From positions 184,326,310-184,390,309 of the forward strand of contig NC_080672.1 in the NCBI RefSeq assembly GCF_030247195.1: a DNA stretch of 64,000 nucleotides, in the 5' to 3' direction. The notes under the pieces were generated by a model, which searched no databases, was not told the origin of the DNA, and saw nothing but the letters and a program-made list of their open reading frames with translations. Source of the DNA: Topomyia yanbarensis (lineage: Eukaryota > Arthropoda > Insecta > Diptera > Culicidae). How positions within the stretch are numbered: position 1 is the stretch's first letter; each line of letters opens with the position of its first letter. The position numbers and the translations under genes are program-made. Of the stretch, positions 1 to 11,212 are shown one piece after another.

Positions 1-198
1 TTCTCAGGTGATATGACTATAAATTTCTTAAGGAAAATAGATACATTCCTTTGTTTTGATGTGTGACTTTTTTCCTTTCTTAAGGATTTTTATGAACGTG
101 TCCACTGGAAAACAGACAGAGAAAGAATGACCGGAACGGTGAGAATGAAGAAACGGTGAAAATTCACCTTTTTATTGGAAAAACCGAGAAAAGATATG

Positions 199-270
199 TC
201 CTCAAGCAGGAATCGAACCTGCGATCTCCCAGTCTCTAGTTGGGTGCGTTAACTCCTCCACCATCGAGGA
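199..270 (-). pseudogene. tRNA-like sequence (SINE head or tRNA pseudogene), left arm
   Basis: On the minus strand, 72 nt read as a tRNA: acceptor TCCTCGA with TTGAGGA, T arm GCAGG-TTCGATT-CCTGC containing a perfect B box GGTTCGATTCC, and an anticodon arm CCCAA-CTAGAGA-CTGGG whose middle triplet is AGA (serine-like). It lacks the long variable arm of a true tRNA-Ser. The A-box region (TGGTGGAGGAG) is poorer than in the other arm. It is probably the pol III head of a SINE-like sequence and not a working tRNA. Confidence 0.6.
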
Positions 271-1035
271 ACTGTGATGATGTCATCACAAATTCCCAAT
301 AGTACCGTGATAACCGTGGCAGCCTCCAATTCTTCCCAATTGACCCATCGACCCCCAATGTCTCCTATAAGCAGATCATCACCTCATCGATCGGGCCAAA
401 TCTCTCTCGTTATCGATTTTAGGAATTTGAGATATTTATTATCACTGTTGACTCCCTACCTAACTCAGTAACTGCCAGACTTTGGTAGTGGGTAGAAGCT
501 ATGGAGAGGGCATGTTGATGTCTGCCTCAAAGCCCTTCGGCAGATGCTAACGACAAATTCAGTCGTTGATGGAATTTATACATTCCTTTATTTTGATGTG
601 TGTCTTTGTTTTTTCCTTTCTTAAGGATTTTTATGAACGTGAAATCCTATGAAATCCTTAAGAAATGAAAAAACAAAACACACATCAAAACAAAGGAATG
701 TATAAATTTCATCAACGACTGCATTTGTCGTTAGCATCTGCCGATAGGCTTTGAGGCAGACATCAACATACCCTCTCCATAGCTTCTACCCACTACCAAA
801 GTCTGGCAGCTACTGAGTTAGGTAGGGAGCAAACAGTGATATTAAAAATCTCAAGCCTTGAGAGCAGTCCACTGGACCTAAAATAGATAACGAGAGAGAT
901 TTGGCCAGATCGATGAGAGGAAGAAGGTGACGATCTGCTTATAAGAGACATTGGGGGTCGATGGGTCAATTGGGAGGAATTGGAGGCTGCCGCGATAATC
1001 ACGATACTATTGGGAATTTGTTATGACATCATAGT

Positions 1036-1100
1036 TTCTCGATGGCGGAGTGGTTAACGCACCCAACTGGGAGATCACAGGTTCGATTCCTGCTTGAGGA
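1036..1100 (+). pseudogene. tRNA-like sequence, right arm, anticodon loop deleted
   Basis: This is the partner of the minus-strand copy in the other foldback arm. It has near-perfect pol III boxes (A box TGGCGGAGTGG, B box GGTTCGATTCC) and matching acceptor ends. Seven bases (AGAGACT) are missing between CCCAACT and GGGAGATC, which removes the anticodon loop. It cannot decode, but the internal promoter looks intact. Confidence 0.6.
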
Positions 1101-1240
1101 CATATATTTTCTCGGTTTTTCCAATAAAAAGGTGAATTTTCACCGTTTCTTCATTCTCACCGTTCCGGTCATTCTTTCTCTGTCTGTTTTCCAGTAACCA
1201 CGTTCATAAAAATCCTTAAGAAAGGAAAATAGATATTTTT

Positions 1241-2634
1241 GAAAAAATTTGGATAGTTTCGTCCTCTTCATTCCCTTAATTTGGGAAAATAAAAATTTGT
1301 TCTCGAAAAGTAAAAACAAAATTATTTCGTAATATCCACTTTCATTCTTTCTTTGGTTTTTGGTCAATAACTCGTATGAAAATTGCCCGATAAATAAAAT
1401 AAATAAACTGTTCAAAGCATGTTCTCTTTCCAATAATTTAAAATTTTATGTAGGATTACATCAGGAATCAGAATATATTGGCTTAAATGGCACGTTCCCC
1501 GTATGTAGTCGGGGATTTATGCGACCACAGCAGAGCTTAAAAAATTGACATCGCTGCATGAACTTGAAAGAAAACGAAATTCAATTCATGCCCACTGCGA
1601 TGAATGAAATTTTTGATTCGTTTCCATCGTCATTCGTTCTCCCGACGCAGCGCTTTCAGGTACGGACATGTTCAGTTTCAGAAGCAGAGTGAATTTTATT
1701 TCTATGCTAGCTCTGAGAGAGATTATTGATCAAAAGTGCACCCGATATAGATTACGCAGTTCACTTATGCTCGAAAATGTAGAAGATGCTAACTTCTGCC
1801 TTCAAACTGTCGACATAATAACAAATGAATGCTTTGGTTGGTGAATGAATTTATATTTCCTCTGCACTCAAGCATTCGATTCTGCATGAAATTTCAGTCA
1901 GTTGGAAAGAGAATGAATGAGGGAGGCGTTGAATCTGAATGTCGGTTTCGGTAAATACAAGCAGAAATAGGTAATTGATTTTGAAATTTCGGAACACTGG
2001 ACCACAGTCGAAATAAAAGAAAATTAAGAATGTCAAAAATAATACTTGTATCAGCTTAGTCGCTTGAAACTTCAAAAAAATTATATTTGATGTACCCACG
2101 GTTTCATCGGATACTTATTACAAAATATTGACGAATATATGAAAAGACTACCCAAAGCTTTTTAAAAAATCTCGAAAACACTGTTTTTAAAAGGAAAATG
2201 AGTATTGTTTTCGTGTTAGGCGACGCAAACTCGATTTTGAAAACTTTTTTCTTAGCTTAGCTTACCCCTAAATTTGTAAAATAGTGTTATTACATTTGTA
2301 AATTAGTCAACCTAGTCCATATATCTCAATTACCTTTGAATAGGCCGTTAACGCTCGAGATTGACGAATATTATCTGTGACATAATTCTAGCTAAAATAA
2401 GTAAGCTGTACTTTGAATCAATTTTTCATTAGTGAACCTTGCGCATGACATATCAGGTAAATCGTTGCTCCGATCAGTTATCGAAATCTACTCAGTCATC
2501 GCAAGACGTCTTTAAGAATTGAGAATTACTCCGGATGCATCGGTTCACCTTTCAATAGATAAATCGTTATAATTTTTGTGTAAAATCGATTTAACCAAGA
2601 AACAGTTACACAGTCTAAAATTAACTGAATTTTG
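1241..2634. other. No recognisable gene
   Basis: AT-rich sequence. Short open frames at 1360..1548 (+) and 1851..2099 (-) match no family I recognise and look like chance frames. No repeat structure was seen. Confidence 0.5.
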
Positions 2635-2815
2635 ATAAATTTCGAAAAGTTTCGCTAACTTTGCGAAACAGGCAAAAAAAAGTTCGCAAAATGTCGGCGA
2701 AATTTGCGAATTTAAACGAAATTTTCCTTAAAGTTTCGTTTCGCAAAGTTTGCGAAAAATTTCGTTTCATTTCGTTCCGACATTTTGCGAAAAAATAAAA
2801 TTTCGCCCACCCTTA
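2635..2815. repeat. TTTCGC-rich simple/inverted repeat
   Basis: A dense run of variants of TTTCGCAAA and GCGAAA on both strands. It includes an inverted pair TTCGCAAAATGTCGG (about 2692..2706) and CCGACATTTTGCGAA (about 2780..2794), so the block can fold on itself. It ends in CGCCCACCCTTA. Confidence 0.55.
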
Positions 2816-2954
2816 CTTGTCAGCTATTTTTTATTGGGTGTTTCATAGGCGGTGCTATCTTTGGAAATGAGCCGCCTTGGATATTCAACTGTTTTTTACA
2901 TTCTTATTTTTTGCGAATGAGTAGAGGTGTTGATTGTTTAATATTCGGGATTGC

Positions 2955-2967
2955 AGATATTTTGTCG
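2955..2967. repeat. Target-site duplication, left copy (13 bp)
   Basis: AGATATTTTGTCG here recurs exactly at 4021..4033, immediately after the A-rich tail of the RTE-like element. The pair fixes the insertion to 2968..4020. Confidence 0.85.
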
Positions 2968-4007
2968 GATTCCCGGACAAACTGACGCGATTAGTGAAGG
3001 CGACGATGGATCGGGTGATGTGCGTAGTACGTGTCTCAGGGACGCTCTCGAGTCCCTTCGAATCACGCAGAGGGTTACGGCAAGGTGATGGTCTCTCGTG
3101 TCTGTTATTCAACATCGCGCTGGAAGGTGTAATCAGAAGAGCAGGGATCGACACGAGTGGTACGATTTTCACAAAGTCCGTTCAGCTACTTGGCTTCGCC
3201 GATGACGTTGATATTATTGCACGAAACTTTGAGAAGATGGAGGAAGCCTACATCAGACTGAAAAGAGAAGCCAAGCGCGTCGGACTTGCCATCAACACGT
3301 CGAAGACAAAGTACATGATAGGAAGAGGTTCACGAGAAGAGAATGAGAACCGCCCGCCTCGAGTTTGCATCGGTGGCGACGAAATCGAGGTGGTTGAAGA
3401 GTTCGTGTACTTGGGCTCACTGGTGACCGCCGACAATGATACCAGCAGAGAGATTCGTAGACGCATCGTGGCAGGAAACCGTGCTTACTTTGGCCTCCGC
3501 AAGACACTTCGGTCGAACAGAGTTCGCCGTCGTACGAAGTTGACCATCTACAAGACGCTGATTAGACCGGTAGTTCTCTACGGGCACGAGACCTGGACCA
3601 TGCTCGTGGAGGACCAACGCGCACTTGGTGTCTTCGAACGGAAAGTGCTGCGTACCATCTACGGTGGAGTGCAGATGGAAGACGGCACATGGAGACGGCG
3701 AATGAACCATGAGTTGCATCAGCTGTTGGGGGAGACGCCCATCTGTCATACCGCGAAAATCGGACGACTACGGTGGGCCGGGCACGTAGCCAGAATGTCG
3801 GACAATAGCCCGGTGAAAACGGTTCTCAATTGCAATCCGACCGGTACAAGAAGACGTGGTGCGCAGCGAGCACGATGGATCGACCAGGTGGAAGACGATT
3901 TGCGGACCCTTCGCAGACTGCGTGGCTGGCGACGCGCGGCCATGGACCGAGTGGAATGGAGGAATCTTTTGTATACGGCACAGGCCACTTCGGCCTTAAA
4001 CTGTTAA
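2968..4007 (+). pseudogene. RTE-like reverse transcriptase, C-terminal part
   Basis: An open frame runs to TAA at 4005..4007. It enters from flanking DNA at a TTG near 2934, so the first 11-12 readable residues are not element sequence. The frame shows the palm motifs GLRQGDGLS and FADD (3195..3206), then FVYLGSLVT, RPVVLYGHETWT and, near the end, RLRWAGHVARM and RRGAQRARW. These are typical of insect RTE/BovB-like C-termini; the clade call rests on memory of such motifs. The endonuclease and the N-terminal half of the RT are missing, so it cannot mobilise itself. No stop codon interrupts the remaining 340 or so codons, which suggests a fairly young insertion. Confidence 0.8.
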
Positions 4008-4020
4008 TAAAATAAAAAAA
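2968..4020 (+). mobile_element. 5'-truncated RTE-like non-LTR retrotransposon
   Basis: A 1053-bp insertion bounded by 13-bp direct repeats and ending in the A-rich tail AATAAAATAAAAAAA. Only the 3' part of the element is present: the distal reverse transcriptase and the C-terminal region. Truncation at the 5' end with a 3' tail and target duplication is the usual product of target-primed reverse transcription. Confidence 0.85.
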
Positions 4021-4033
4021 AGATATTTTGTCG
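4021..4033. repeat. Target-site duplication, right copy (13 bp)
   Basis: Exact second copy of AGATATTTTGTCG following the A-rich tail of the RTE-like insertion. Confidence 0.85.
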
Positions 4034-6134
4034 CATGTAAATTTTGGGTGTTCGTTGATGTGATGGCACTGTAAGGGAACACGTATCTGCCGGTCGGCAA
4101 ACTTTTCTTTGGACTGAGCAAACTAATTTCTATGTTTGTTTAGGTTTTGTTTTACCCACGGGGGAACTGATCCAAAAAGCATTCAATGTGTTTAGGGAAA
4201 ACACATGGCCTTATTTGAGTGTAATGATGACTTCAATCATGTATAAGGTTTGAGAATTGACAATTCGCGAGAGGGATCGGGGACCGGTAAGCAATTACTT
4301 TCAGTTATGTCAGCACGAAGAATAAGTGTTTTGTTGTCATGTTCATTGGTTAGCTTTTAATTCTATCTCATGCCTCTACGCGAGTCTAAGTCTATTGATG
4401 GCATTTGGTCCTTAGACCGGCGACGACTGGGTGCTATCAGCCTTCTGCCAATAGTAGCAGAATGAGAGAGTGCGAACAGATCTAGCGGAGAAAACAATAC
4501 CGTAAAAATGAATAGTTGTTGGGAAATAAGCTCCAATAAGACTTTAATTTGACTAGTATCGATGATCGCGGGTCAATACGTACTGAAAATCGTCTGTTTT
4601 AATGAATCTAATTTCAAGTTCCGTTATTGGTAACAAGCCCGCGCATCAGGTTAACGATCCTCTGTATTACCCTTTAATGTTCGATATAATCGTTCGTATA
4701 CGTGTATTTCACAAGCAATCCGATATTAGAAATAGGAAATACATTCGTTGATTTATAACATCTCGAACTATCATAACTCTTTGTCTGTATAACGTGTTAT
4801 CACTCGGTAGTTTGCAATCCAAAAATATATCGTGGAGAAGGTATAGCGAAATTAGTCTAAATAATGTCGCAATAAATAGTGATCCGGCCCATTACGCAGA
4901 TAAGATTAGCTTTTCTACTCCCACGATCGGCTGTGTGGAGTTGAAATTGCTTTTGTTTAGAAAACATAGGATACTCTCGGTAGCCGGATACCCAGAGTGT
5001 AAAAAGAACCAAAAACTAAACAAGATCTCCTTTTTCGAGCGATCGTGTTCTCGAAAACTTACTAAACTACTACCTAATAAACTATGTATAGGTCGCATCG
5101 CTTGCCTGGAGCGAATCCTAGAACACCAACTTCGCGACACCTATGAAAGAGTCTGATGAACCTTCTGTATGCGATTCCTCATTTTATTCAAGCGATCGCC
5201 GGGTAAAATCAGCACCGACACGATAGAAACCACGAAAAAATTCGTCGCGTGATTGAATATTATTAAGAAATACAAGCAGTGCTCCTTATAGCCGGCTATC
5301 CGGAGTTTAAGTTGCTTATTTTGCTAATCGTATTAATACAACAAATGTTAAATTTCCCAAATTCTCGGCAGCCGGCTGCCCAGAGCAATTATTACATGAT
5401 AACGCTATTGGCACACGTACTAACAACTCTCCTATTCCCGTGATACATGTGGAGATGCAGAGGATTCCTCGGTCTCTAGTAGCAACATGTATCGGACTAA
5501 CATTCCTTCCTTTCCCAGAAGATCTGCATTCGGACGTGGCCGGCGTCGGTACTGATCAGCATGCAGGGATCAGAATAGATTGTACAATGTGGTTCATCAT
5601 GTTATTCCCAAGCATGTTGTTCCAATGAACATTTTGCAACCTAATTTGGTTCTGGTCAATAACGGAGTAGCAACTACGGGCGATCTCTTATGCTTATGCT
5701 TATGCTTATAAAAATTTATTCTCGAAAAGTGAAAATTGTGTGTATGTTTGGTTACCGAAAGTTCTTGTTAACTTTGCAATTCTGATCTGTTGGTGTAAGT
5801 GGCATTTCGGCTAAATCTGAATCAGTTATAGCAACATATCATTTTAAATATTCTCGAGTGGCTTACTTTAAAAATAAGTATTCTGCTAAACAAATATTTT
5901 AAAGCACTTTTAAATTTGCACTTGTATTATATAACATACTATACGTTCGTACAAGTCCAACTTATAATATAATAAAATTAAAATGGAAACCTTTCTCAAA
6001 ACTGTAAGTAATTTTTAAAATTACGAGTCTTTTATTTCGAGTTTTATAATTATTTTATAAAACTTTGAATTTAAACTTCCTTGAACTGATACTAAATGTT
6101 TTGTCCTTAATATTTGGAAAGCTTGAAACAAATC
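4034..6134. other. Unassigned region with a recurrent AGCCGG..CCAGAG motif
   Basis: No recognisable coding domain. A 120-codon frame at 4794..5156 (+) resembles nothing I know. A motif of the form TAGCCGGMTAYCCRGAG occurs three times, near 4980, 5290 and 5370, hinting at a decayed repeat or LTR remnant. A short (CTTATG)4 run lies at 5687..5710. Confidence 0.4.
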
Positions 6135-6150
6135 TGAACGCCTCACTTTT
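6135..6150. repeat. Target-site duplication of Jockey-like element, left copy
   Basis: TGAACGCCTCACTTTT is repeated exactly at 10161..10176. Here it is followed by a T-rich stretch that corresponds to the poly(A) tail of a minus-strand element. Confidence 0.8.
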
Positions 6151-6428
6151 TTTTAATTTTTATTTTCTATTTGATTATATTATTTTGTTTGCATTACATT
6201 TCTAATTTAGTATATTGGGTGTTCAGCCACAAGTGGTGACTTTTCATCCCTATTGTTTATATGATTCAGTTAATTATTATTAAGATACAATATGCTTTCC
6301 TAGTAGCACAACAACTTGCCCAGATTGCCACTGCATATAGCATTGCCGGTCTGAATATTTGTTTATAAATTAATAGTTTGTTCTTTAGGCAGAGCCTAGA
6401 ATTCCTATTTATAAGAGGGTAAAAAAAT

Positions 6429-8665
6429 TTATATATTTGTTACATTTTCTTTGAATTCCTTCAATGTGATCCTTAAAAGTGAGTTTTTTTTATCGTAAAT
6501 CAAACCCAAGTATTTAACTTGATCTGACCACGTTAAATTCAAACCATTAAATTTAATAATATGGTTATTATTTGGCTTAAGAAAAGAAGCTCTTGGGTTA
6601 TGCGGAAAAACAATCAATTGTGTTTTGCCGCATTATTGGAAATTTTCCATTTTTTCAGGTAATCATTGAAAATATTCAAGCTTCGTTGCAGTCGACTGCA
6701 GATAATACGAAGAGATGCTAGCATCATCACAGAAAAGTGACTTTTTACAGCTTGTAGGTAGATTTGGAAGATCAGAGGTAAAAATATTGGATAGGATTGG
6801 TGCGACGCTTGATCCTTGAGGGACGCCTGCTTTAACTGGTAGCTTATTAGATTTACAATTCTGATAAGGAACCTGTAGGGTACGGTTGGTAAGATAATTT
6901 TTAATTATCTTTATTATGTAAATTGGAAAATTGAAATCCCACATTTTAGCAATTGATCCTTTGTGCCAAACACTATCGAAAGCCTTTTAGATGTCTAGAA
7001 GAGCAACTCCAGTGGAATAGCCCTCTGAGATATTTCCCTTTATCATGTTAGTTACTCTTACCACTTGATGAGTAGTAGAATGTCCAATACGAAATCCAAA
7101 CTGCTCAGGAAGAAAAATAGAATTCTCATTGATATGTGACATCATTCTAGTTAGGATGATTTTTTTCAAATAATTTACTAATAGAAGAGAGTAAACTAAT
7201 TGGTCGATAGCTAGATGCGTCTGCTGGGTTTTTATCTGGCTTCCATCTTTTAGGGAAGTATGCTAATTCAAAACATTTGTTGAATATTTTGACTAAGTAT
7301 CTCATGGTGATTTCGGGAAGGTTTTTAAGAAGAATGTTGATAATTCCATCATAACCTGGAGCCTTCATATTTTTTAACTTTTTCATGATGGATTTGATCT
7401 CATCATAGTTTGTTTCAACAATATCGTCTAGAGACAATACTTGATTTGAAACGTTTTCATATTTTTGTAAGACTTCGGTTTCAATAGGACGTTGAGATTA
7501 AAATTATGGACGCTTCAAAATGCTGAGCAAGTTTTTGAGCTTTTTCTTCGTTTGTAAGAAGTATGTGGTCACCTACCTTCAAAGCTGGAATTGGTTTTTG
7601 AGGTTTCTTAAGAACCTTAGAAAGTTTCCAGACAGGGTTTAGAATTTGGCTTGATTTGTTCAACCTCTTTCGCGAAATTTTCATTTCTTAAGAGTGTGAA
7701 TCTATGCTTAATTTATTTTTGTAGATCCTGATAGATACATTTCATAGCAGGATCACGAGAACGTTGATATTGACGTCTTCGAGCATTCTTCAAGCGAATC
7801 AGAAGTTGAAGATCGTCGTCAATAATACGAGTATTAATTTTTTTCTGTGTTGTTGGTGCTGATAAATTTCTAGAATCACTTAAATTTTGTAATGCCGTAT
7901 CAATGTCAGCTTTATTTTGTAAATCAAGGTCATGATTAAAATTATTATCAATATAAGTTTTGTACCTTTCCCAATTCGCTTTGTGATAATTGAACACTGA
8001 GCTAATGGGATTGGAAACAGCTTCTTGAGAAAGTGAAAAAATTACTGGAAGATGATCAGAATCAAAGTCAGCATGTGTAATCAATTCGCTACAAAGGTGA
8101 CTTTGATCTGTCAAAACCAAATCAATTGTTAATGGACTCCTTACAGACGAATAGCACGTAGGACCATTCGGGAACAAAATTGAATAAACACCAGCAGAGC
8201 ACTCATTAAAAAGTAGTTTGCCGTTGGAATTGCTTTGAGCATTATTCCAGGTTCGGTGTTTGGCGTTAAAATCACGGATTATGAACAATTTCGACCAATT
8301 TCTTGTAAGTTTTTGTAAGTCTCCCTTCAAGAAATTAATTTGTACGCCAGTGCACTGAAAAGGCAAATAGGCTGCAGCAATAAAGATGATACCAAGATCA
8401 GTTTCAACTTCGATACCCAAACTCTCGATCACCTTGGTGTCAAGAGACGGCGTAATGGAATGTTTGATCCTACGATGAACCGCTATTGTGATTCCTCCGC
8501 CGAATCTAACAATTCGACCAAATCGATGAATAACAAAATTAGAGTTACTCTTCAATTTAATATTTGGTTTTAAAAAGTTTTGGTCGAAACGGCTATATGC
8601 ACATTATGTATCCTCAAGAAGTTGAAAAATTTTTAATGAACGAGCATTCCAATTTAATAAATTTA
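6429..8665 (-). pseudogene. Jockey-like ORF2: endonuclease and reverse transcriptase, broken
   Basis: The endonuclease starts near 8660 with an NWNARS motif and continues through 8555..7713 with LPFQ, a first-G-substituted RDFNAKH (GDFN in active enzymes) and SDHLPV. The reverse transcriptase is spread over frames at 7684..7481, 7437..7147 (KNMKAPGYDGI, ADASSYRPISLLSS), 7169..6987 (LPEQFGFRIGHST), 6944..6663 (GVPQGSSVAPILSN, then FCDD in place of YADD at 6734..6723) and 6617..6429 (VKYLGLIYD). The order matches LINE ORF2, but at least five frame changes or stops separate the pieces. The catalytic aspartate pair DD survives; the endonuclease GDFN motif does not. Confidence 0.8.
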
Positions 8666-8670
8666 AATGA

Positions 8671-9935
8671 TTATTTAAAGTCATTGTTAAACTTTAATTT
8701 CATTACAATTTTGTTAGCAAATTCCCACCCCGCTTGAAAAGCTTCAAACATGGAGGTAGAATTTAACATGGCAATCATCATAGGTAACATATGGTCTTGC
8801 AAGTATTTTAATTTTTCTTCCGTTGCGCTACCTAGATCCATTGGACTAAAGAAAGCGTTAGGTACAAACGAATTCGTAGGCGTGGTAACGGAAGCCGTTA
8901 TTTTGGTCTTGTTACCTGCCACTGAAGCATAAAATGACACACCATTGTAGGATGGTGTGACGGAGGTAGAAGAAGTTGTTAATCTATTTTGAATCGGATT
9001 AACACGTTTAGACGTATTTTCTTAAAGTGTACCTAAAGAAGTAGGTACATTTTTAATTTGTTTTTGTTAGCAAAAACGAGAATTTATAATTTTTTCTCGA
9101 ACAAGACAACCAGAAAAATTCGATTTATGATTTTCCCTACAAACTTTTTGAAACTTTTTGTGGTTTTTTCACCGGACAAGTATCTTTAGTGTGCGATTTA
9201 TCACCACAGATCATACATTTGGAAGCCTTGGCATCTACGACACTGGGTCAGATTTTGAATTCTGCCCCCATATCGTCTATAATGTTCCCACTTTAGTCGC
9301 ACGTGGAACATAAAACGTGTTTTTTAAAATACTTTCAAATTGTTAACCTCATTACGGTTAAAATGAATTAAATAAAGCTCCTGGATAATTCCAGAGCGTA
9401 CTGGCGTGATATCGCCGCTAGCCTTTCTCTTCATAAGAATAACTTGTGAAGGAGAAAAGCCAAGTAAATTTTTCAATTCGTTAGATATTTCATCCAAATT
9501 TTGACCTTGTGATAGCCCTTTCAAGACCGGCTTGAATGGTCTATCTGTCTTGAAATCATATGAATAAAATTTATATAACTTCTCCGTAAGATACTGGAGT
9601 AGTCGTTTGTGGCCAATCAATTCCTCCGCTGTAACTCGACATTCTCCTCTTCGGCCAATCTAAAAAGAGACTTTCACGTCTGGAAGGAACGTCGAAAGCT
9701 CAGTTCGAAAGGCTTTGAAGTCGGAGATCATCACTGTTATAGGCGGAGGTGATTGCGTTTTCTTCTCATTGGCATTATGCACAATGCGAGGAAATTTAGA
9801 AATTTCATCAGCTTCACATTCGGATAAAACATCGAATGAGTTGCTGCAGTCAATTGAATTTTCGGGTGGAGAAGATACCCTTTTCCGTTTAGCTTTACTT
9901 TTTGGCACACGGCCTTTCTGGGAGAACCCAGGCAT
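8671..9935 (-). pseudogene. Jockey-like ORF1: nucleic-acid-binding protein, broken
   Basis: ATG at 9935..9933 opens a basic N-terminus (KSKAKRKRVSS) ending at 9660. A second piece at 9620..9324 (LLGFSPSQVILMK, LYLIHFNRNEVNNLK) resembles the domain that precedes zinc knuckles in Jockey ORF1 proteins. A CCHC knuckle, CMICGDKSHTKDTC, can be read on the minus strand near 9225..9180. The last piece, 8940..8671, is a hydrophobic and helical C-terminal part. Frameshifts separate all pieces. In an intact element this protein would coat the RNA. Confidence 0.7.
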
Positions 9936-9985
9936 GTTGGAAGAATTAAATATTTCTTCAGGCTGAATTTTTCTTGAAAATGTTT

Positions 9986-10077
9986 TAGTCTTGAAGAAGA
10001 CTGATTGAGCAGAAAAAGTAGGCAGTCTTGAGAAAGACTAATTGTCGAAAAAATATAGGTAGTCTTGAGAAAGACTG
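9986..10077 (-). promoter_or_regulatory. Palindromic 5' UTR repeats of the Jockey-like element
   Basis: Three short self-complementary units of the type AGTCTTGAGAAAGACT lie at about 9987..10002, 10024..10039 and 10061..10076, spaced about 37 bp. A related inverted pair around TTTTTCAACAGAAA follows (10085..10125). They sit between the predicted 5' end (10160) and ORF1, where LINE internal promoters lie; promoter function is inference. Confidence 0.5.
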
Positions 10078-10160
10078 TTTCTGTTGAAAAATTCTAGGTA
10101 AACTAGGAGTTTTTCAACAGAAAGATTTGTGACTGGTTCGAACGAAGGGTCCAGCCGATA

Positions 10161-10176
10161 TGAACGCCTCACTTTT
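10161..10176. repeat. Target-site duplication of Jockey-like element, right copy
   Basis: Exact second copy of TGAACGCCTCACTTTT. Confidence 0.8.
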
Positions 10177-10232
10177 AATTTTTGTTTGAACATTATAATG
10201 TGCTTCTTGCTAATTTAACATTTTGCAAAAAT

Positions 10233-11187
10233 AAAAAACCTGTTTTAATCCACCTAGTAGTGCAATTGTGCCTTTCTCATTTATCATAGCTATGATTAAA
10301 TAGCTGAGTACGTTTTTGAGAACGCATCACCGTTCATTTGAGACTGAGTTTGGTAAAATCGGTCCAGTCATCACTGAGAAATCGATATAACTGTGATTCT
10401 GAATTTGGATACTCCCGCCGGGGCTTCCGAAACCGTCGATGGTGGCCAATGTGACGAAAGAGACTTTGAATGACTATTAGTGATCTAGCACTACAAATCC
10501 AAGCAGTTGTCACATTTTCGAATAAAATTCACCATTTTACATTCATGGCAGTATACGTTGAAATCGGGATTTGCTGTGTGTTCGTAATCATCACCCTATA
10601 CTTCCGGAACCGGAAGTAGGATCAATTCTAAATTGAATAGCAGCTGATGGGAACGTTGGATCTTTCATTTAAGACCAAGTTTGTAAAAACCGGTAAAGAA
10701 TTCGCTGAGAAACAGGTTATTAACTTAAGGAGTTAGCAAGTTCCCCGGGGGCGATCAAGGTGACTTCGATGGGTCATTGATGATCTAGACGCGCAAATCC
10801 AAGTAATGTTGTGCACATTTTAATATGTTATGCATCATTTGGACATCATGGTGGTACCAGTTCATATGGAAATTTGCTGTGCGATCGTACACTTTAACCC
10901 GTAACTCCGGAAGCAGAAGTCCGATCAATAAACAAAATAAATAGCGACCTACGGGAAGGTTGTACCTTTCATTTTACACTAAGTTTGTGCAAATCGGTCC
11001 AGCCATCCCTAAGAAAAATCGGTGAGATTGTTTGACACATACATACATACATACACATACTCATACAGACTTTTTCCGATCTCGACGAACTGAGTCGAAT
11101 GATATAAGAGATTCGGCCCTGCGGACCTCGTTTAAAAAGTCGAAATTCCGACCGATTGCGTAACCTTCCTATATGAGAAAGGCAAAA
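10233..11187 (-). repeat. Dispersed repeat family 'CCTTTCTCAT', copy 1
   Basis: The ends are inverted copies of TGCCTTTCTCAT (near 10270 and 11174..11185). The interior is built of diverged sub-repeats of about 300 bp, each with a line like CATTTGAGACTAAGTTTG followed by CGGTCCAGCCATC and a line about CCGGAAGTAGGATCAAT. A CATA microsatellite lies at 11035..11062. Two other copies lie at 29578 and 35600. No coding potential. The family is non-autonomous and unidentified. Confidence 0.65.
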
Positions 11188-11192
11188 AAATG

Positions 11193-11212
11193 AAAAGTCT
11201 ACGTAGACTTTT
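11193..11212. repeat. Perfect 20-bp palindrome
   Basis: AAAAGTCTACGTAGACTTTT is its own reverse complement. It lies between the dispersed repeat and the I-clade element; no function is evident. Confidence 0.7.

Larger units (their letters stand above)
46..1235. repeat. Foldback (inverted-repeat) element with tRNA-like segments
   Basis: Two arms of roughly 560-580 bp, about 69..640 and 650..1229, are reverse complements of each other with scattered differences and almost no spacer. A roughly 60-bp block (from the TACATTCCTTTG-type sequence through TTCTTAAGGATTTTTATG) lies at the outer edge (46..105), recurs at the inner edge (582..643) and appears inverted at 650..710. Each arm carries one tRNA-like sequence. 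The short peptides readable in each arm are the same sequence in opposite orientation and are not taken as genes. No terminal target duplication was identified. Confidence 0.8.
6151..10160 (-). mobile_element. Near full-length, decayed Jockey-like non-LTR retrotransposon
   Basis: About 4.0 kb on the minus strand between 16-bp direct repeats. In sense order it shows a 5' UTR with short palindromic repeats, ORF1 with a zinc knuckle, ORF2 with endonuclease and reverse transcriptase, a 3' UTR and an A-rich tail. No RNase H domain is visible, in keeping with the Jockey clade. Both ORFs are broken by several frameshifts and stops, so this is an old copy. Its length suggests it was inserted nearly whole. 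Confidence 0.8.

Noticed and set aside
199..270. Functional tRNA-Ser gene
   Set aside because: It has no long variable arm, a weak D-arm region, and sits in a foldback repeat with a broken twin.
4794..5156. 120-codon frame as a gene
   Set aside because: No domain or homology cue, and it lies in decayed repeat sequence.
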